Assembly (NCBI GenBank): GCA_045614605.1
Contig: JAZLDH010000007.1
Location: forward strand, 62,001-126,000
From: Onthomorpha sp937906975
Lineage (GTDB): Bacteria > Bacteroidota > Bacteroidia > Bacteroidales > P3
Reading direction: 5' to 3'
Length of the DNA stretch: 64,000 nt
How positions within the stretch are numbered: position 1 is the first letter of the stretch; the number at the start of each line of letters is the position of its first letter. The translations under genes and the position numbers were made by a program. Shown piece by piece: positions 49,206-57,665 of this stretch. The notes beneath the pieces were generated by a model that saw nothing but the letters and a program-made list of their open reading frames with translations, ran no database searches and was not told the DNA's origin.

Positions 49206-49679
49206 TTATTCTTTGTGGTAGGGTTCGTTGTTGAGGATTGTGAAAGCTCGGTAGATTTGTTCTGTGATTAGAAGGCGTATCATTTGGTGAGAGAAGGTCA
49301 TCTTGGAGATGGATACTTTGTCATTGGAGGCTTTATAGACCTCTTCTGAGAATCCGTAAGCTCCTCCTACAATGAAGTTTAGGGTTTTTATGCCTTGGTT
49401 CATTTGTTTTTGTAGGTATTGTGAAAATTCTATGCTTGTGAATTGTTTGCCTCTTTCGTCAAAGAGTATGTTTCTGTCGTATTTTTCCATGTGTTTGAGT
49501 AGCATTTCGCCTTCTTTTGTCTTGATTTCGGAAGGGGATAGGTTCTTTACGCCTTTTATGTCGGGAAGGTAGAGGATTTCAAAGTTGATGTAATGTTTTA
49601 GACGTTTGGTGTAGGTTTCTACTGCTTCGATTAGGTGTTTTTCTTCGGTTTTTCCGATTACGGTTAGTTTTATGTTCAT
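49206..49679 (-). CDS. rlmH: 23S rRNA (pseudouridine-1915-N3) methyltransferase RlmH
   Basis: This 157-residue SPOUT methyltransferase acts on helix 69 of 23S rRNA. The knot motifs are LFDERGKQFTSIEFSQYL, NFIVGGAYGFSEEV and the C-terminal SKMTFSHQMIRLLITEQIYRAFTILNNEPYHKE, which is diagnostic. Length is normal. It is the last gene of the minus-strand glycogen operon and overlaps the preceding acetyltransferase gene by 4 bases. It is convergent with the AlbA_2 gene. Confidence 0.96.
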   Translation of the reverse strand: MNIKLTVIGKTEEKHLIEAVETYTKRLKHYINFEILYLPDIKGVKNLSPSEIKTKEGEMLLKHMEKYDRNILFDERGKQFTSIEFSQYLQKQMNQGIKTLNFIVGGAYGFSEEVYKASNDKVSISKMTFSHQMIRLLITEQIYRAFTILNNEPYHKE

Positions 49680-50623
49680 CGTTTTAGGGTTCTTAATAGT
49701 TTATAGGTTTTACTGTAATGTTTTTGTATGTAGAAGTATGGGGTTTGTGTGGCTCCAAAGTGGCGTATGAAGGTTTCTATATTGGGTTTTATGCTTCCTG
49801 TGAAGTCGTAGGTGGTGCAGCCTTGGGAGTGGGCGTATTGGAGGGCTTTCCATAGGAGTATGGTTGGGGGATTAAGGTGTGAGTATGCGGGGTTGGAGCC
49901 TGAGAAGATTTGGTAGCAGGTGTTTTGGTCTATGATTAGGTAGGTGATGGCGATTGGTGTGCCTTGTGGGTCAAGGAGTGCGAGTTTGCGTGAGGCGTTG
50001 TGGAGGGTGGCAGAGGTGTCAAGGCGTTGGAAGTAGTCAAGGGTGAAGGGACAGTTGATGTTTTGTTTTTTGTAGGTTAGGTTGTTGATTTGGTAGAAGT
50101 CTTCTATGGTAATGTCTTGTGTGAGTGAGAGTTGGTCTTGGTGTTTTTTTATTCGTCTGCGGTATTCTTTGTCTATTTGGTTGAAGGTGTAGTCAAGGTC
50201 TTGGAGGTGTTGAAAGCGGTAGGTGTAGTGTGTGGTGCATTGGAAGTTGTTCCATAGTAAGCCAAGCCAATTTGTGATTGTGGGGTGGTATTTTTGGGTG
50301 TAGAAGCTTATTTTTAGATTGTCTAATTGTTGGGCTATGTCTTGGAGGGCTTTGTTTTGGAGGGAGTATTTTTTGTTGTTGCTTAACTCTGGGGGTAGGT
50401 TGAGATAGATGCCTGTGTAGGGGGTTAGTGGTGCTGGCATTATGGTTTTGTAGCAGAGGGTGTGTTTTAGTTGGTAGGGTAGTATGGCTGTGATTTGCTC
50501 TCCTTCATTGTGTGTTAGATATTGCCAATTATCGTTGTATATGGCATTTAACCACCATTCTTTAAAGAAGATTGGTAGGTGTGGGGTTTGGTCGCAGAAT
50601 TGTTTGTAGGCTTGTTTGTTCAT
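49676..50623 (-). CDS. FemAB-like GNAT-fold acetyl/aminoacyltransferase
   Basis: This 315-residue protein is of the FemAB/BioF2-type GNAT group. The C-terminal half has KEYRRRIKKHQ, then AITYLIIDQNTCYQIFSGSNPAYSHLNPPTILLWKALQYA and GCTTYDFTGSIKPNIETFIRHFGA, the usual family end. Possible jobs are peptidoglycan cross-bridge or polysaccharide modification. The coding strand is C-rich and G-poor. Four-base overlaps with both GH57 upstream and rlmH downstream indicate one operon. Confidence 0.78.
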   Translation of the reverse strand: MNKQAYKQFCDQTPHLPIFFKEWWLNAIYNDNWQYLTHNEGEQITAILPYQLKHTLCYKTIMPAPLTPYTGIYLNLPPELSNNKKYSLQNKALQDIAQQLDNLKISFYTQKYHPTITNWLGLLWNNFQCTTHYTYRFQHLQDLDYTFNQIDKEYRRRIKKHQDQLSLTQDITIEDFYQINNLTYKKQNINCPFTLDYFQRLDTSATLHNASRKLALLDPQGTPIAITYLIIDQNTCYQIFSGSNPAYSHLNPPTILLWKALQYAHSQGCTTYDFTGSIKPNIETFIRHFGATQTPYFYIQKHYSKTYKLLRTLKR

Positions 50624-51798
50624 GGTTTTAGTCTTTGTCTGAAATCGTTTATTACATTCATATAGTTTATGTATGCTTCGTATGGTGAGGAGTAGTGGTT
50701 GAAGTATTTGTGTACGTCTCCGTCATTGAAGAATTTTGTACACATGTAGTAGAAGTTGTCGGAGGTTTGTAGATAGCGCCATGTGCGGATTAGGTCTTGG
50801 TCTTGGGTTTGTAGGACTGTTTGTTCTAATTCGTAGATTTGTTCAAAGGCGTCGTCTTGTAGGTCGTTTCCAAGCCATGCTGTTAGGTCTCTTTCTTCGT
50901 CTGCCCATGAGTAGGCTTGTGGGGCGTGTACTTTATCTCTTGGTTTTAGGTTTGTGATCAGCTCTCTTGGGGTGGAGAAGCTGTATTGGCTTTTGGTTAG
51001 TATGGTGTCGGGTAGGTGGCGTAGAAAGTCAAATATGCCTGTTTCTTTCCATTGGTGTTCTCCAAAGGTTTCGTAGTCCATAAAAAGGTTGATACATTCT
51101 GCTTGATGCAGGTTGTTTATCCATGATACGAATTTATCACAGGTGAGGGGGTATCCGCTCCAGTCTTGTTGGGAGAAGCGAAAGGCTATGTCATCGCTTA
51201 GTTGGTAGTTTTTTAGTAGTAGGAGTAATCCGTTTTCTTGTGAGTGTTGGTAGAGATAGTTGGGACTTCTCCATGCTAAGATGTGTTTTGCTCCTTCTGC
51301 TAATTGGGCTTTGAAGCCAAGGTCTTTGACCATTTGTCCGATTTTGTCGGAATAGATTAACTCTGTGTTACGGAAGGTTACGGGGTCTTGGTTGAAGTGT
51401 TGCTTTATTAGGTTTTTGTGTATTTGGACTTGGTCTTGAAATTCTTTTTCGCTTGCAAGTGAGGCTAAGGAGTGGGTGTAGGTTTCGCATAGTAGTTCCA
51501 CACAGCCTGTGTCGGCAAGGGCTTGGAAGCTTTCTAAGACTTCGGGACAGTAAAGTTGGAATTGTTCTATGGCTGTGCCTGATATGGAGTAGGAGATTTT
51601 GAAGGCTCCTTGGTGTTGTTGGATTAGTTCTAACATTAGTTTGTTGGCGGGTAGGTAACATTTTTCTGCTATTCTTTTGCAGAGCCATTGGTTTTGTAGG
51701 GTGTCGAAATAGTTGTGGTTTTCTCCTATATCAAAGTAGCGATAGGTTCTTAGTCGAAAGGGTTGGTGGACTTGAAAATAAAAGCATATTGATTTCAT
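50620..51798 (-). CDS. Glycoside hydrolase family 57 amylase
   Basis: This is a 392-residue cytoplasmic GH57 enzyme acting on alpha-glucans. The family starts with CFYFQVHQPFRLR. The likely nucleophile region is VELLCETYTHSLASL, and the acid/base region is NLFMDYETFGEHQW. EERDLTAWLGNDLQDDAF near the end is typical of the Bacteroidetes subgroup that sits in glycogen clusters. It is 4 bases after the GT4 gene and would trim or degrade glycogen chains. Confidence 0.9.
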   Translation of the reverse strand: MKSICFYFQVHQPFRLRTYRYFDIGENHNYFDTLQNQWLCKRIAEKCYLPANKLMLELIQQHQGAFKISYSISGTAIEQFQLYCPEVLESFQALADTGCVELLCETYTHSLASLASEKEFQDQVQIHKNLIKQHFNQDPVTFRNTELIYSDKIGQMVKDLGFKAQLAEGAKHILAWRSPNYLYQHSQENGLLLLLKNYQLSDDIAFRFSQQDWSGYPLTCDKFVSWINNLHQAECINLFMDYETFGEHQWKETGIFDFLRHLPDTILTKSQYSFSTPRELITNLKPRDKVHAPQAYSWADEERDLTAWLGNDLQDDAFEQIYELEQTVLQTQDQDLIRTWRYLQTSDNFYYMCTKFFNDGDVHKYFNHYSSPYEAYINYMNVINDFRQRLKP

Positions 51799-51802
51799 AA
51801 TC

Positions 51803-53062
51803 TTATTTTGTTTTTGTTGTTTGCTTCTTTAGGGTTTGATAGGTTTGTATGGTTTTTTCTGCGGCTTTTTCCCATGTGATTCTGTGGGCTTCCTCTTTGC
51901 CGTAGTGGGATAGGTGTTTGGAGAGTGTGGGATAGTTGCCTATGGCGTAGATTGCGTTTGCCATGGCGTCGGTGTCCCAAAAGTCTATTTTGATTGCTTT
52001 TGTTAATAGTTCTGATACGCCTGATTGTTTGCTGATTATGGTGGGTACGGAGTGTTGCATGGCTTCTAAGGGGGCTATGCCAAAGGGTTCTGATACGCTT
52101 GGCATGACAAAGATGTCGCTTTGTGAGAGTAGTTGTTTGACTTCTGTTTCTTTTAGAAAGCCTGTGAAAAGAAAGTTCTTGGAGATGCGTTTTTTGGCTA
52201 CTAAGGCTATCATTTTATTCATCATATCGCCTTTGCCTGCCATGATGAAGGTGAAGTTTTGGTCTTTTTTAAGGACTTTTTCTGCTGCTTCTATGAAGTA
52301 ATCGGGTCCTTTCTGAAAGGTGATTCTGCCAATGAAAGAGATAATTTTTTTTCTCTTAGCTTTAGAAAAAGATTCCTTAGAGATATTTTGCTCAACTCCG
52401 TTATAAATTGTTTCTATCTTTTCGGGGTTTTGATGGTATTTTGTTATGAGGGTGTTTTTTGTTAGGTTGCTAACGGCTATTATCTTGTCTGCATTGTCCA
52501 TTCCGTATTTCTCTACTTGATATACCTCTTGGTTGATGTTTTCTCCGCTACGGTCAAATTCTGTGGCGTGGACGTGTATGATTAGTGGCTTGTGGGAGAT
52601 TTGTTTTGCCATTACGCCTGCTTTGTAACAGAGCCAATCGTGGGCGTGTATGATGTCAAAGGTGTTTTGTTTTGCTATGCTTGCTGCTACAAAGGCGTAT
52701 CGTTCTACTTCTTCTATAAGGTTGGCTCCGTATCCGCCTTGGAAATCAAAGGTTTGTTTTTGGTGGTTGATTATCTTGTAATAGTCGTTTTGGTCTATGT
52801 AAGGGTGGATTGTGGAGTTGATTTTTATGTAGGATATGTTTTGGTCTATTTGTTGGGTTTCGCTGTAGGTGAGGGTGTTTTCTACTTGGTTGGCTCCAAG
52901 TATTTGGATTTGATTTTTTTCTTCGTCTCCAAAGAGTTTTGGTACTACAAAAAGGATTTCTTCTCCTTGTTCGGAAAGTGCTTTTGTTAGTCCTTGACAG
53001 GCTGTGCCTAAGCCTCCTGAGATGTGTGGGGGAAATTCCCAACCAAACATTAGTATTTTCAT
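51803..53062 (-). CDS. Glycogen synthase-like glycosyltransferase, GT4
   Basis: This is a 419-residue GT-B enzyme. The N-terminus MKILMFGWEFPPHISGGLGTACQGL contains the G-GL loop of glucan synthases. The C-terminal donor site includes SFIGRITFQKGPDYFIEAA and PSVSEPFGIAPLEAM. The start at 53062 overlaps the debranching enzyme stop by 4 bases. Together with GH57 and the debranching enzyme it would build and remodel storage glycogen. Codons 235-250 contain two CTAAG motifs with A-tracts, 22 bases apart, like the dispersed repeats. Confidence 0.88.
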   Translation of the reverse strand: MKILMFGWEFPPHISGGLGTACQGLTKALSEQGEEILFVVPKLFGDEEKNQIQILGANQVENTLTYSETQQIDQNISYIKINSTIHPYIDQNDYYKIINHQKQTFDFQGGYGANLIEEVERYAFVAASIAKQNTFDIIHAHDWLCYKAGVMAKQISHKPLIIHVHATEFDRSGENINQEVYQVEKYGMDNADKIIAVSNLTKNTLITKYHQNPEKIETIYNGVEQNISKESFSKAKRKKIISFIGRITFQKGPDYFIEAAEKVLKKDQNFTFIMAGKGDMMNKMIALVAKKRISKNFLFTGFLKETEVKQLLSQSDIFVMPSVSEPFGIAPLEAMQHSVPTIISKQSGVSELLTKAIKIDFWDTDAMANAIYAIGNYPTLSKHLSHYGKEEAHRITWEKAAEKTIQTYQTLKKQTTKTK

Positions 53063-55017
53063 ATTTGTGTGGTGTTTTGTTTGCAATAATCTATCATATA
53101 TTTCATTCGGCTTACCTCTGCTACGCTCCATGCTTGGGATATGCTGCCTCCTGCTTTGTAGGGAGGATTGCCGTCATAGACCTCTGCTATGCTTCCAACG
53201 CAGTAGTCGCATAATATATTACCAAATTCTTCATAGATTTGTTCTATATAACTTACGGCTTCTTTTCCATAGACTCTTAAAAAGGCTTCGGAAAATGCTC
53301 CTATAAGCCATGGCCATACTGTGCCGTTGTGATATGCTCTATCGCGTTCTGCTTGGTTGCCAAAGTAGGTTTCGTGATAGTCAGGGTGGGTTGGAGAGAG
53401 TGTTCTTAGCCCTCTTGGTGTGAGGAGTTCTTGTTTTACTTTTTCTACTATTAGTTGGCGTATTTTAGGGCTAATAGGGCTGTATTGAAGGCTTGCTGAA
53501 AATATCATATTGCAACGTACGGAAAAGTCTTGGTATGCTCCATCTACATAGTCTGCAAGGTATCCTATTTCTTTTGACCAAAAGGTTTGTTTGAAGTTTG
53601 TAGGAAAATTCTCTGCAAACTCTTCCCATTTTGCTAATTCTCCATCTTCACATTGTAGTCTTGCAAGTTCTCTATAAAACATCACAGCATTATACCAAAG
53701 GGCATTGATTTCAACCGCATAGCCTTTTCTTTGAGTTACGGGTATGCCTTCTATGATTGCGTCCATCCAAGTAAGGGCTTTTCCTTCTTCGCCTTGCCAA
53801 AGTAGGAAGTTGCTATCCATTCTCACATTTGAAGTGCCATCAGAGAAATTCTCTAATATATTTCTCATTACAGGTGCATAGAGTTGCCAAACTTCTTTTC
53901 TTGCATTATTGATGTAGGCATATTGTTGCAAAGCCCAAAAGAACCAAAGTGGAGCATCAACAGAATTGTATGCAGCGCTTTTACCCTCTCCAATATTTGG
54001 GAAGAATCCGTCTTTAAAGTCTTCAAGCATGGTGTCAATACAAAGGCGGAACATTCTCCAATCGTTCAAGGCTATGCAAAGTCCAGGAAGGGAGATGAAG
54101 GTGTCTCTTCCCCAACGTCCAAACCAAGGAAAGCCTGCTGCTAAGCTAACTTTTGTTCCCTTACGAGCAAAGAACATTCGAGAGGCTCTTTGGAGTATGT
54201 CTTCGGTTGTTTGGATAGGAAAACGCCAATGGCTTTCTTGTGCAAAATCTCTGCTGAGTTGAAAAGGATTTGTTTCCTCTACGCCACAACTCACATAAAG
54301 GCTTTCGCCCTTTCTAAGAGTGGTTATAATTTTTCCAGGTACTAAGAGATCTTCTTGGTAGTCGTAGCCACGTTCTTTTTCTTTTATGTATTCAAAGTTA
54401 TAGTACCAATATGGTTGATGTTCATATTTTGTTTTTTTTGAGAATTGAATATAGAGAGGAGTGTAGTTTTCATACATCTTAAAGCAGACTCCTTGTGCAG
54501 CTTGTTTAAAAGAAGTGTCTGCAACATCATTTGCCTTTGATAGACGATGAATTTGACGAAAGGCAAGGAAGGGTTGTAGTTCAAGTTCTATATCTTGAAG
54601 AGCCTCTTTTAAGGTATATTTTATCAGTAAGCGATCTTGTTTTTCTTGGAAGAACATTTGTTTTACCAAAACAATGCTTCCGATTCTGTAAGTATGAGTT
54701 GGAAGTACATCAAGCTCGTAAGATTCAAGATATTTATGTCCCTTAGGATTATATACTCCGTTATTGTAGCGATGCAAACCAAGGTTGAATGATTGCTCGT
54801 TTTGTTTTATAGTTTCATCAAGAGAGGATAGCAGTACATGGTTTTGATTGTCTATTCTGCTTTGAGGAACAATTAGAAGACCGTGATACTTTCGTGTATT
54901 ACAAAAAGGAAGTGTAGTGCAGGAGTAAGCATTTGAAATATTAGCTCTTAACACCTCACGGTTTAGGGAGTATTCCAAGTTAGATAAATCGTTCTTTGTA
55001 AATAGTATGTGTTTCAT
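53059..55017 (-). CDS. Glycogen debranching enzyme (amylo-alpha-1,6-glucosidase)
   Basis: This is a 652-residue protein. An N-terminal beta-sandwich (1-270; LPFCNTRKYHGLLIVPQSR) is joined to a GH133-type (alpha/alpha)6 barrel. The signature PWFGRWGRDTFISLPGLCIA, NSVDAPLWFFWALQQY and YHNGTVWPWLIGAF carry the active-site acids. It hydrolyses alpha-1,6 branch points in glycogen. It is the first gene of the unit GDE-GT4-GH57-FemAB-rlmH, all joined by gaps of at most 4 bases. The flippase ends 11 bases upstream, so it may belong to the same transcript. Confidence 0.92.
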   Translation of the reverse strand: MKHILFTKNDLSNLEYSLNREVLRANISNAYSCTTLPFCNTRKYHGLLIVPQSRIDNQNHVLLSSLDETIKQNEQSFNLGLHRYNNGVYNPKGHKYLESYELDVLPTHTYRIGSIVLVKQMFFQEKQDRLLIKYTLKEALQDIELELQPFLAFRQIHRLSKANDVADTSFKQAAQGVCFKMYENYTPLYIQFSKKTKYEHQPYWYYNFEYIKEKERGYDYQEDLLVPGKIITTLRKGESLYVSCGVEETNPFQLSRDFAQESHWRFPIQTTEDILQRASRMFFARKGTKVSLAAGFPWFGRWGRDTFISLPGLCIALNDWRMFRLCIDTMLEDFKDGFFPNIGEGKSAAYNSVDAPLWFFWALQQYAYINNARKEVWQLYAPVMRNILENFSDGTSNVRMDSNFLLWQGEEGKALTWMDAIIEGIPVTQRKGYAVEINALWYNAVMFYRELARLQCEDGELAKWEEFAENFPTNFKQTFWSKEIGYLADYVDGAYQDFSVRCNMIFSASLQYSPISPKIRQLIVEKVKQELLTPRGLRTLSPTHPDYHETYFGNQAERDRAYHNGTVWPWLIGAFSEAFLRVYGKEAVSYIEQIYEEFGNILCDYCVGSIAEVYDGNPPYKAGGSISQAWSVAEVSRMKYMIDYCKQNTTQI

Positions 55018-55028
55018 TCTTTATTTGT

Positions 55029-56462
55029 TTACGAAATCAATGCTTTTATGTCTTTTAGTGAAAATATTTTTGTGATAAATGATGCCACTACAATAAGAGA
55101 TAGAGTAATTAATATTTTCATTATCCAATTCAAGTTAAGGAATTGAACGCTATAAGCAATAATTACAACAAGCAAGATAAAGAGTAGGATTTTTAGAGTG
55201 TAGCGCCATTCAAATTTTATTTTAAATATTTTGAGTGCAAGCCAGGCTTGAAGTATTGCAGTAACGCTTTGAGTGATTAAACTTGTAGTTGCAGCTCCAT
55301 TTTCTTTAAACAAAGGTATCAACCAAAGGTTTAGACCAATATTCATTATCATTCCAAGACCTGCAACAAGGTTTAAGTATTTCAAAGAGCCATTAGCAGT
55401 AAGCACAGTGCCGAAGATATAAGTCATAGAGATAGGAATAAAACAGAAAGATAAGATTTTATAAACAGTAGCACTTTCACTTATGTGTTTATTGTAAAGG
55501 AGTTCCATTAGTTCTGTTGCATAGCAAAGAGAAACTGCCACAAATCCAAGAGTGATTATTAAAAGAAGATGAAAGGCAGCACCAACAACAGAATTTATCT
55601 TTTGATTATTCTTAATCATCTTAGCAATCAAAGGAAGTAAAATCACAGAAAACAAATAAGCAACCATGTTAGCAGAATCTACAAGTCTAAATCCAGAGGC
55701 ATAAATACCAGAACTAACTCCATTATCATCAACAAGGGCAAGTAACATCACAGAATCCATTCTATTATAACAAGCCATTAAAAGTCCAAGTATTGCATAA
55801 GGAAGACCATCTTTAAGAATATGAAGATTGAATGCGAAGTTCCATTTTAGATTTAAACGACCTGTCTTTCTTAAACACACAATCAAAGCAGTTAAGAAGG
55901 TGATAAACATAGTTAGAGTCTGTATATAGACAAAATAATCAATAGTAAAATGAGGACGAAGCGAAGGAGTCCAAAGGAAGATTCCGCAGAAGAGGATTAA
56001 AAGGCTACGATCTAAAACCGAAATAACGCTATCGGTTTTAAACATCATTAAAGAAGTGATATTGCTTCTTAAATAAGAAATAAAACCTTGTAAGACTTGC
56101 GTTACACACATCCAAGAAAGGAGTTTTATTTGATAAGAATCATAACCAAGAAAACCTCCTGTAATGAGAATTATCACGCAATAAATCAACGCCAAAGCAA
56201 ACTTTAAAGGAATAATCCTTGCAAAGTATTTTTTAAGCAGTTGAGAATGTTGAGCGATAGTACGATTATTGTAGTTTGTAATTCCGAAATCAAGAATGAT
56301 ATTAAACAAATAAGTGAAGTTAAACAAGGCGTAATACATTCCATACACGTCTGCCGATAGAGCGTTTTGCACCTCTCTATCAATTCCAAGTATCCAAAAT
56401 GACTTTATTAAGATATTTAAAGCCAAAAGGAAGAATAAATTTGTAATAAAGAATTTCTTCAT
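55029..56462 (-). CDS. Oligosaccharide flippase / polysaccharide transporter
   Basis: This is a 477-residue polytopic membrane protein with 12-14 hydrophobic helices of the MOP superfamily. The first helices carry GIDREVQNALSADVYGMYYALFNFTYLFNIILDFGITNYNNR, the Wzx-like pattern. It probably flips a lipid-linked glycan. The start follows a TATATTTG element at 56482-56475 with a leader of only a few bases. It is divergent from a GT4 gene, a probable partner in surface glycan synthesis. Confidence 0.85.
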   Translation of the reverse strand: MKKFFITNLFFLLALNILIKSFWILGIDREVQNALSADVYGMYYALFNFTYLFNIILDFGITNYNNRTIAQHSQLLKKYFARIIPLKFALALIYCVIILITGGFLGYDSYQIKLLSWMCVTQVLQGFISYLRSNITSLMMFKTDSVISVLDRSLLILFCGIFLWTPSLRPHFTIDYFVYIQTLTMFITFLTALIVCLRKTGRLNLKWNFAFNLHILKDGLPYAILGLLMACYNRMDSVMLLALVDDNGVSSGIYASGFRLVDSANMVAYLFSVILLPLIAKMIKNNQKINSVVGAAFHLLLIITLGFVAVSLCYATELMELLYNKHISESATVYKILSFCFIPISMTYIFGTVLTANGSLKYLNLVAGLGMIMNIGLNLWLIPLFKENGAATTSLITQSVTAILQAWLALKIFKIKFEWRYTLKILLFILLVVIIAYSVQFLNLNWIMKILITLSLIVVASFITKIFSLKDIKALIS

Positions 56463-56474
56463 AGTTTAATGTGG

Positions 56475-56502
56475 CAAATATACAAAAGAATTTGTATCTT
56501 TG
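56475..56502. promoter_or_regulatory. Divergent -7 elements of flippase and GT4 genes
   Basis: TATATTTG on minus (56482-56475) serves the flippase; TATCTTTG on plus (56495-56502) serves the GT4 gene and decides its GTG start at 56535. Confidence 0.6.
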
Positions 56503-56534
56503 CTCCTTATAAACAAATAAAAAAAATAGAAAAA

Positions 56535-57665
56535 GTGAGAATAGGAGTAAATTCACGCTTACTTATCAAAGATAAATTAGAAGGTATAGGCTATTTTACC
56601 TTAAAAAATTTAGAAAGATTAACTCGCAATCACCCTGATGATGAGTTTATTTTGTTTTTCGATAGACCTTACAGCAAGGAATTTGTGTTTGCAAAAAATG
56701 TAAAGGCAGTTGTCATTCCATTACCTACAAGACACCCGATGTTATGGCACATTTATTTTGAAATTCTTTTGCCAATTTATTTAAAACTATACAAAATAGA
56801 TGTTTTGTTTTCAACCGAAGGATATATTCCTACAAGAGGAAAAACTCCTAAGGTGTGTACAATTCACGATATAAACTTTGAACACGACTCCTCTTATCTT
56901 GGAGAAGATGTGTATTTGAAATATATGAAGTATTTCTCGCCTCGATTTGCAAAAAAAGCAAAAGCAGTGCTTACAGTTTCGGAATTTAGCAAACAAGACA
57001 TAGCAAAGACTTACAAAATAGATGAAAACAAAATCTTTAACGTAGAATCCTCAGCAAACGAAGACTATAAAACCTATTCAGAAGAAAGAAATATTCTCAC
57101 AAGACAAAAATATACAAATCATTGTCCTTATTTCTATTTTGTAGGCTCGCTCCAAAAAAGAAAAAACCTAACAAATCTATTTAAAGCCTTTGACCTTTTT
57201 AAACTTCAAACCAAATCCGATGTCAAATTAGTAATAGTTGGCAGTAAGAAATGGTGGAAAGGCGAGATAGAAGACACCTATAACGCAATGCAATTCAACA
57301 GCGAAGTAGTTTTTACAGGGCGTTTACCACTTGAAGAAGTGAATAAAATAGCCTCAGCCAGCATAGGATTGGTTTTTGTTTCGTTTTTTGAAGGCTTTGG
57401 CGTGCCACCGCTTGAAGCATATCGCTCTTCAACAGCCGTTATCACCTCCAACACAAGTTCAATGCCAGAGGTAGCAGGCCAGGGAGCTATTTTGGTAAAC
57501 CCATATAATGAGATTGAGATATGTGAGGCGATGATAAAGCTATACGAACAACCTTTATTGAGAGAAAACCTTATAGCCAAAGGAGCAGAGCAAGCAAAAA
57601 AATATAGTTGGGATAAAACAGCAGAATTAGTATGGAAAGCAATAGAGCAAGTAGCGAAAAAATAA
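56535..57665 (+). CDS. Glycosyltransferase family 4
   Basis: This is a GT-B enzyme of about 376 residues from a GTG start (RIGVNSRLL). An ATG further upstream lies ahead of the predicted transcript start. The acceptor half contains GIGYFTLKNLERL. The donor half has FVGSLQKRKNLTNLFKAF and FVSFFEGFGVPPLEAYRSSTAVITSNTSSMPEVAGQGAILVNPY, the EX7E-type sugar-nucleotide site. It resembles mannosyltransferases of capsule or LPS synthesis. Its last 34 bases overlap the start of murF. Confidence 0.88.
   Translation: MRIGVNSRLLIKDKLEGIGYFTLKNLERLTRNHPDDEFILFFDRPYSKEFVFAKNVKAVVIPLPTRHPMLWHIYFEILLPIYLKLYKIDVLFSTEGYIPTRGKTPKVCTIHDINFEHDSSYLGEDVYLKYMKYFSPRFAKKAKAVLTVSEFSKQDIAKTYKIDENKIFNVESSANEDYKTYSEERNILTRQKYTNHCPYFYFVGSLQKRKNLTNLFKAFDLFKLQTKSDVKLVIVGSKKWWKGEIEDTYNAMQFNSEVVFTGRLPLEEVNKIASASIGLVFVSFFEGFGVPPLEAYRSSTAVITSNTSSMPEVAGQGAILVNPYNEIEICEAMIKLYEQPLLRENLIAKGAEQAKKYSWDKTAELVWKAIEQVAKK

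Noticed and set aside
51368..51688. Additional minus-strand frames within the GH57 and GT4 genes, rich in Arg, Pro and Thr
   Set aside because: They are out-of-frame shadows of C-rich coding sequence without start signals.
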